Shown: one piece after another, positions 58,350-64,000 of the stretch
How positions within the stretch are numbered: the first letter of the stretch is position 1
Layout of the letters: every line of letters starts with the position of its first letter
Origin: Porodaedalea pini
Taxonomy: Eukaryota; Basidiomycota; Agaricomycetes; Hymenochaetales; Hymenochaetaceae
DNA length: 64,000 nt
Assembly: GCA_002794775.1 (NCBI GenBank)
Contig: NBAY01000088.1
Coordinates: 84,424 to 148,423 of the forward strand
Reading direction: 5' to 3'
The notes under the pieces: generated by a model
What the model saw: the letters and a program-made list of their open reading frames with translations, nothing else
What the model was told of the DNA's origin: nothing
The model's database searches: none
Translations under genes and position numbers: made by a program

Positions 58350-58798
58350 ATAGAGCCTAAAAATATTACGGGAGCTTGAGTGAAGGCTATGGCGGAGCGT
58401 CGAGCATTAAAAAACGGATAGGTTAAAGTGTAGAGAGAAAGGAAAGAAAGCCGTCGCGTCTGACTTCCAAGTACGAATGCATCACGTGCAAGTCGACACA
58501 AGCTCGAATCTAATATCTAGGATACGCAGTTTGCATCTTCCACTAGAGAACGCAGATTAACTTTTGAATACACGACAAACACTTTCTTGAATGCGAGAAC
58601 CATTATATTGAGCAATGAAGATGATACAATTTATTGTCTAGAGACCTCAGACAATAAATGGAGCACGAACGCGGATGACAGGATATTTCAAGACGGTCCT
58701 TACTTAATGACGTGGATTTGAGTATATATTCACTGATCACCGATTTGTACATTTTACAATGTAATTGATAAATTTCTCCTTGATATCTGCTATTTACC
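58350..58798. other. Intergenic, no gene seen
   Basis: Contains the promoter of the WD40 gene and the 3' end of the glutathione transferase gene; nothing else is supported. Confidence 0.4.
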
Positions 58799-59940
58799 TC
58801 AGTCCGCCTGCTGCTTCTTCTTTTTCCCGCCCTTCCCAGGTACGATCTTGTCGATGCCTTTCTCTGGCGCATCTAGCTCATCATAATGGCGATAAAGCCC
58901 GTTCGAGAACTTTGACCGGCGATCACTCTCAAGGTAAGACGCGATACGCGGCCGAATCTTGACTCGGTTATGGAGATCAAACACCTTAGGATAGTCCTCC
59001 AGGGTTGCATCGATCGCACGAGGAAAAGCGAAAAGGAGCTAGGTCAATTGTTTTATATTAGCGATCTGAAGAAAAGCAGAGAGAAAAAAAAATCACGCAC
59101 CCCTTCGACGAGGTGGTACAATGCGAGGTCTGCGTACGTGAGGTCCGTGCCAAACAGCCAGTCACCCTTACTCTCCTGGTTCGCGGAGAGCACGGCCTCG
59201 AAATGCTTAAAGAACTTGGGAACGCGCGACTCCCGGAAATCTTTTGCACGCTCCTTAGCGGCATCCTTCTGGTCTTCATAGTACGCCCCCACTGATGAGG
59301 ATGGATAGATAAGGAGCAAGCCGACAGGAATGATTCTTAGCTGAACGTACCAGCAATAGGATGGTGCGTGTCATGTGCTTCGTTCTGGCAGCTGGTGATA
59401 TCAAGCATTAGGCTAGACGCGTTAGACAACACAGTCGCATCCTGCACTCACTCCATAATCGTCAAAAACAACTGATTCACCTTGTATTTCGCCTCCTCTG
59501 CCTCCGGAACTAGCTTCAATTTCTGACCGAGGTAAAGCATGATGTTCGGCAGCTGCGAGATCTCCAGGTCTCCGTGGCGAAGAATTGGCGGAGCGAAGTG
59601 CGTGCCATCTTTAAGCAAAGCCGTAACCGACCCGACGCCCTGGGTACAAGCCACGTCCTCGTATGAAGCGCCTGCCTCTTCAAGGGCGAGGCGGATGGGC
59701 TCTCCCCGGCCAGGGATGCCTGGCCAGTCTGTGGGAACGTGTCAGATGCCTACGTACTATAGCCTGATACGAGTACGCACAGAACAGCCGGTACTTCTCA
59801 TCAGTCCTCGCCCTCTTCTTTGCAGATTCGCCAGACATATGGCGTCGAAATTGGTGTCGAGGGAATGCAAATGGTGGTGGTGGTTGAGGATGAAGAGCGG
59901 TGGGTCTGAGCGAAGCTCTCAACGTGGTAGGTATCAACAT
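58799..59940 (-). CDS. Glutathione S-transferase with possible mitochondrial leader
   Basis: A minus-strand gene of about five exons, roughly 260 residues. The thioredoxin-fold N-domain reads YRLFYWPGIPGRGEPIRLAL (catalytic-type Tyr), GTHFAPPILRHGDLEISQLP (cis-Pro and Ser-linked glutathione contact) and NIMLYLGQKL. The C-domain has YYEDQKDAAKERAKDF, GDWLFGTDLTYADLALYHLV (N-capping box) and NRVKIRPRIASYLES. The tail is Lys-rich (GKGGKKKKQQAD). The first ATG (59940) adds a basic, Arg-rich leader (MLIPTTLRASLRPTAL...) resembling a mitochondrial presequence; a second ATG at 59838 (MSGESAKKRART) would give a cytosolic form. The enzyme conjugates glutathione to electrophiles; sigma-like by its catalytic-Tyr pattern (inference). 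Confidence 0.88.
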
Positions 59941-60266
59941 GAGTCAGTTCATGAAATCAGAGCCGTCAATATTCGCCAGCTCAACGTCGGAACGATCGGA
60001 CCCTCGGGACAAATATTGCCCATGATGATAGATCGGGAAAAAGCATCTAAACCCACGAATTACACGGTCCGACACAGTCTGCATCTCTCTGTGACTTTTG
60101 TGGAGAAGCAAGTGAAGCATAACTTCTGAATGTGACTTTTAAACCCCATAAACAGTATGCAAATCTGGTCACGGTGAGGATAACGGGCACGTGGTCATTT
60201 ACTCGCACAGTTTGGCAACAACGCTCACTCGACGATCTTCACAAGACATCCACCAAGTCCGGTGCC
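59941..60266. promoter_or_regulatory. Shared divergent promoter region, GST and SF3B4
   Basis: 326 bp between the GST start (59940, minus) and the SF3B4 start (60267, plus). It must contain both core promoters. I see no clear TATA box; specific sites cannot be assigned by eye. Confidence 0.5.
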
Positions 60267-61577
60267 ATGTCGAGACAAGATGACAGAAATCAGGAGGCAA
60301 CAGTCTACCTCGTACGTCTGTTGCCCAAGCTCTGCTCTGTCTTTCCTTCTTATCCAATACAGGGAAACCTAGACGAACGATGCACGGACGCGATCGTTTG
60401 GGAGCTTATGTTGCAGGCCGGGCCCGTTGGTACGCTTCTCTCGCCTTGCTTCTGCTGTGCACTTCTGACTTATTCCGTTGCAGTGAACGTTCATCTGCCA
60501 AAGGACCGCATCTCGATGGCACACCAGGGATATGGTTTCTGTGAATTTCTGACGGAGGAAGATGCTGAGTACGCCTGTAAGATCATGAATCAGATAAAAC
60601 TTTGGGGAAAGCCTATACGTGTCAACAAGGTGCGCGTACAGGACATCCATTGTCTCAAGTCGAAGTTAACGACTGCTTTGTGTTGTAGGCGTCGTCGGAC
60701 AAGAAGCAGTTAGATGTAGGCGCCAACCTTTTCATCGGGAACTTGGACGAAAACGTCGATGAGAGGCTGCTATACGATACGTTTAGCGCATTTGGAATGC
60801 TTGCTACGACAGCGAAGGTGCGTACATTCTCTTCTCGTTATCGATAATGCATGCCTGACCAGGCTCTAGGTCGCTCGGGATCCAACAACGGGCAAGTCAA
60901 AGGGTTATGGCTTCGCGTCTTACGTCGACTTTGAGTCTGCAGATGCAGCGATTGAAGCGATGAATGGCCAGTTCCTCATGAACAAGGCCATTAGCGTCCA
61001 ATACGCGTTTAAGAAGGACGGCAAGGGTGAGCGACATGGAACACCTGCCGAGCGTCTCCTCGCAGCACAGGCGCGCAAAAATAATGCTCTGCCAGCAACC
61101 GCTCGACCTACGCCCGCGACGCTCAATGCCCTCGCTACCTACGGACCTGCAGGCACGCAAGGAATAGGTGCAGCAGGTACGGTTCCAGGGCGTTCTGCTG
61201 CACCTCCGTATGGCGCGTCGGGGCCATACCAGGGACAGTTCGCCGGAGCACTCGCGGCTGCTCCCCCGCCTGTGCCTTCACCGGGAATCGGCATGAACAT
61301 GGGCGGCCCGCCTCCTCCGCCTGGATTCGGTGCAGGTGCGCCAATGATGCAAGGCATGATGCAGATGGGCATACATGGTATGAGCGGTGTACCAACGCCT
61401 CCGCCCGGGTTCGGTGGGTACAATGCACCTCCCGGTATGGGCATGGGCATGGGTACTCCTGCAGGTTTTGGTACACCATCGCAAGGGATGGGAATGCCTC
61501 CACCTCCTCCTGGGTTTGGTGTCCCTCCACAGGCAATGCCTATAGGTATGGCACAAACGCCCCCACCTGGTCGGTAA
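60267..61577 (+). CDS. Splicing factor 3b subunit 4 (SF3B4/SAP49/Hsh49)
   Basis: Five exons (60267-60311, 60363-60429, 60484-60629, 60689-60817, 60870-61577) give 364 residues. RRM1 runs from [20 protein letters not shown] to [17 protein letters not shown] and [17 protein letters not shown]2 runs from [20 protein letters not shown] to [18 protein letters not shown] and [17 protein letters not shown]. Both carry RNP1/RNP2 aromatic residues. The C-terminus is Pro/Gly/Met-rich (PPPPGFG repeats), as in SAP49. The GNLDERC and [18 protein letters not shown] stretches are highly specific for this protein. It is a U2 snRNP SF3b component that contacts SF3B2 and pre-mRNA near the branch site. Introns are 50-59 nt. 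Confidence 0.94.
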
Positions 61578-62028
61578 TCATCGTAATTCCATATTATTCC
61601 TTAACTACTGTTTCTCAAGTGTTTTCTCTATTCTTTACGCGTTCAATATGTTCTCGCTCACAAAGCGCGGAACGAAAATTTGGTACAGTTGTCTTTGAAG
61701 CAATCGCATCCACCAATTGAACTGCTACTCATATGTATGGTATGGGAAGTGTGAAATGAACACATTCCAATGTGTCTGTGGTGAGCGCTCCGCCGCAAAC
61801 TACAGCACATTAGCAGTGCTTGAAGATAGCCTCACCTGCGCTTTGCCACAGTTGTTCACGGAAACATTATAGAGACACTTCCTACGGGCGATGCTTTTGG
61901 GCATCTATTCTAGTGTAGTGACCGCATGTTTCAGTCTCTTCCTCGTCTTCATCTCTCATCCCAGCCTCTCCACAAGGATGGTTACTATAGGGGGGAAATG
62001 ATGCCTTCTTCACAGACGTAAACACAAA
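61578..62028. other. Intergenic, start of the subtelomere
   Basis: 3' flank of SF3B4. No supported gene or repeat. Confidence 0.4.
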
Positions 62029-62040
62029 CTACCAAGTGAG

Positions 62041-62290
62041 ACGATAAGGATGCAGGCTCTGGATAAGACGACTCGTCTTGCCATAAAAGATCAATTTGTT
62101 CGTGACGTGCTGTGTCATAAATGCAGTGCACATCATAGAGCCTCTGCAAAGGTGGAGTTCCTCAGGGGCTGACGTCTCTTCAGTACTAATGACTGGCTCT
62201 CGCAAAGCCCTCTTCTCGTTGACAGAAACAGAACTTGATACGATCATACAGAATTTGTTGCCATATTACATGAGGCACACATTGCTTCCT
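62041..62290 (+). pseudogene. Orphan-family exon 2 fragment beside the telomere
   Basis: Plus-strand reading gives MQALDKTTRLAIKDQFVRDVL, then after a frame change HIIEPLQRWSS and TGSRKALFSLTETELDTIIQNLL. This lines up with exon 2 of the tandem family at 34-41 kb (QALDQILTIVVEDSFIHDIL, EPLQRL, SSRRAFFSLDNTEVIGLVQKI). Only this part of the gene is present, and at least one indel separates the blocks. Confidence 0.7.
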
Positions 62291-62394
62291 GTTTATCAGC
62301 TATGCGAGATTCAGTGTTATGTACCACTTCAGGCTACCCCTAAAAGTAGACCTATTAGGCTAATTCTTACACACAGATAATTAGCCTATTAGGG

Positions 62395-62670
62395 GTCAGG
62401 TTTGGGTGTACCCAATTTCCTGGGTGCACCCAGTGGGTGTGAGCTGGGTATACCCAATTGTAATTACTGTGGGAAAATTGGGCCTACCCAGTTTCTAGGG
62501 CACTCCCAACTGGGCCTCCCCAATGTTCCTAGGTGGGCATGCCCAATTTTCTGGGTGTGCCCATATGGGCATGCCCAATTTTTTGGGTGTACCCAGGTGG
62601 GCATGCCCTGGGTGTACCCAGATATGTCACTGTCACTGACTGTCTGGGGGACTTTTGGGCACACCCAGAA
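62395..62670. repeat. Subtelomeric TGGG...CCCA palindromic repeat block
   Basis: A ~275 bp cluster of short interleaved palindromes: TGGGTGTACCCA, GGGTGCACCC, TGGGTATACCCA, TGGGCATGCCCA, CCCATATGGG and variants, separated by AATTT(C/T)C spacers. The outermost motifs (TGGGTGTACCCAATTT at the left, GGGCACACCCAGAAAA at the right) are partly inverted. A chance plus-strand open frame (62402-62728) crosses it and is not considered a gene. Confidence 0.75.
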
Positions 62671-63817
62671 AATCATCCCTCCCTCCCCTTTTATTTTTTT
62701 ATTTTCTTCTTCAGCTGTATACTTCTAATGGCTTCATAGATGCATATATAAATATAGGTTGCATGCTGAATGTGCATCTGCTATTTTAAGCTCTGTATAT
62801 AGCTTGTAGACATTATAAAGTATGAAAGTCAATTATATTGACATCTGAGCTTGCTATTGCAGAATACCCATTGTCAAGTGCAAATAGCAAGTTGTTTGAT
62901 TAAGCTTTGAGCTCAGTTTTGAATGTATCTTGACCTCAATCAAGCTCAAATTTTATTTATTTTATTTAGGACTTCATTCTACTTCAAAGTTCAAATCTCA
63001 ATTCTATTGCTAAAACTTTCTTCTCCCTTAGGTCATAACAATCAAGCTAGAACCTCATGGTTGATTCTTGAGCTCTACATTCATTCTCAAATTGAGCAGC
63101 TTCTGTAAGCCCACCAGAGCATTTTTACCACATCTGACTTAACATCAACTGGCTGGACATCATGTCATGACTCTGAGGTACTGAGCTGCTGATATTCCAA
63201 GATGCACAAACTCCAGAAGGCCACCATACATCCATACCATGACTGCACTGAGTCTGAGCCTGAAACTTGGTGGCAGCATAGCCTCTGGACATTTGGAGCA
63301 TAGCACATTATATTCTATTTATATTCTTTTCATATTCCCTTCACTCCCCAACCCATCCAAAGCTAATATGAACTCATTCAAAGCTCATATGCACTTGCAC
63401 TGAGTCAAGTGATCCTTTGGCAGACATATACTAAAGATTTATGCATTCTGAGAGTAATTCTCAACAGATTCCTTTCAGACTGGTACTGTATAGTTCATAT
63501 TATATAATCCTTCCTATTTGAACCCTTTCTGATGCCTTTGTTGCCTCAGTCTCTCTGACAGCAACAAATATTGTTTTGTCCTGTCTGTCTTGTGGGCTCA
63601 AGTGTTGGCACTATCTAGGTGCCTTCTATATAGGATCAATTTATTACTGCAAAGAGAAATAAGATTAGATACTACTGAGATGAAAAGGAGAGCCTGACTG
63701 AGAGAGCCTAGATGTCTTAGGTATATACAAAGATTTGGAGGTGTCCAGTTGGATGTGCCTATGCATATGAGTACCTATACCAAACCCTTTGGTATAGTGA
63801 CTGGAATTTCTGGCATT
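62671..63817. other. AT-rich subtelomeric sequence, no gene seen
   Basis: About 1.1 kb without a supported gene. The short frames at 62923-63108 (plus) and 63665-63868 (minus) have no supporting features. Confidence 0.4.
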
Positions 63818-63871
63818 GCTGGCACCCTGGCTGGCAGTGCTGGCACTTGGCTGGCACTCAGCTGGCACTTG
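63818..63871. repeat. TGGCAC-type tandem repeat adjoining the telomere
   Basis: About seven degenerate copies of a (C)TGGCA(C/G)N unit, such as GCTGGCACTTGG and CTGGCACTCAG, immediately before the telomere repeats. It looks like a telomere-associated microsatellite. Confidence 0.65.
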
Positions 63872-64000
63872 GCTTAGGCTAGGGTTAGGCTTAGGGTTAG
63901 GGTTAGGGTTAGGCTTGGGTTAGGCTAGGGTTAGGGTTAGGGTTAGGGTTAGGGTTAGGGTTAGGGTTAGGGTTAGGGGTTAGGTTAGGGTTTAGGCTTA
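63872..64000 (+). repeat. Telomere repeat tract (TTAGGG)n
   Basis: About 20 copies of TTAGGG, with variant units (TTAGGC, TTGGG, TTAGGGG, CTAGGG) at both the inner and outer parts. The G-rich strand runs 5'->3' to the right, so the chromosome end lies at or just beyond 64000. TTAGGG is the usual fungal repeat. Confidence 0.95.

Noticed and set aside
62402..62728. 108-codon ORF rich in Cys, Gly and Pro near the telomere
   Set aside because: It is generated entirely by the TGGG/CCCA palindromic repeats and has no coding features.
1..64000. CRISPR arrays, bacterial operons, riboswitches, tRNA or rRNA genes
   Set aside because: No regularly spaced repeats, Shine-Dalgarno-linked operons or recognisable tRNA/rRNA sequences were seen; the window is eukaryotic, with spliced genes and a telomere.

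Overview
The window is the right-hand end of a fungal chromosome. The last ~130 bases are TTAGGG telomere repeats running 5'->3' off the right edge, so position 64000 is telomeric and position 1 is centromere-proximal. Genes carry many 45-75 nt GT-AG introns, small secreted and single-pass membrane proteins are typical of Agaricomycetes, and transposons are Ty1/copia, Ty3/gypsy chromovirus, PIF/Harbinger and TA-inserting MITEs. I infer an Agaricomycete basidiomycete; a species cannot be named from sequence alone.

Layout. 1-19 kb is transposon-rich and gene-poor: two copies of an 849-850 bp near-perfect palindrome (1647-2495, 16452-17301), a decayed copia pol with its 3' LTR, a 74 bp hairpin MITE, a full-length but dead gypsy chromovirus (7827-14167, target duplication CAAAC) and one unrecognised gene (14298-15405). 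20-26 kb is a gene island: a secreted RlpA-like double-psi beta-barrel protein and a long CBM21 protein that should target protein phosphatase 1 to glycogen. 27.7-32 kb is a complete PIF/Harbinger transposon with Myb/SANT and DDE transposase genes plus a captured ~1 kb piece of a DHX37/Ecm16-type DEAH helicase gene. 32.4-34.3 kb holds a mariner-like MITE, another foldback and a solo copia LTR.

34.4-41.4 kb carries a tandem array of an unrecognised six-exon gene family: one copy with a premature TGA, one intact 721-codon copy, one truncated pseudogene. A further scrap lies at 62 kb beside the telomere. This is the most novel-looking protein family in the window.

41.4-61.6 kb is dense and mostly conserved: a P450, a small membrane protein, WBP1/OST48 of oligosaccharyltransferase, a single-pass surface protein, a LACTB2-type metallo-beta-lactamase, a protein ending in a CVIM prenylation box, a WD40 protein, a glutathione transferase and, divergently, splicing factor SF3B4. 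Only ~2.3 kb separates SF3B4 from the telomere. A thread through the window is that interrupting stops in the LTR elements, and several in host genes, are each one C->T change from a sense codon (mostly CGA->TGA), as expected from methylated-CpG decay or a RIP-like process.
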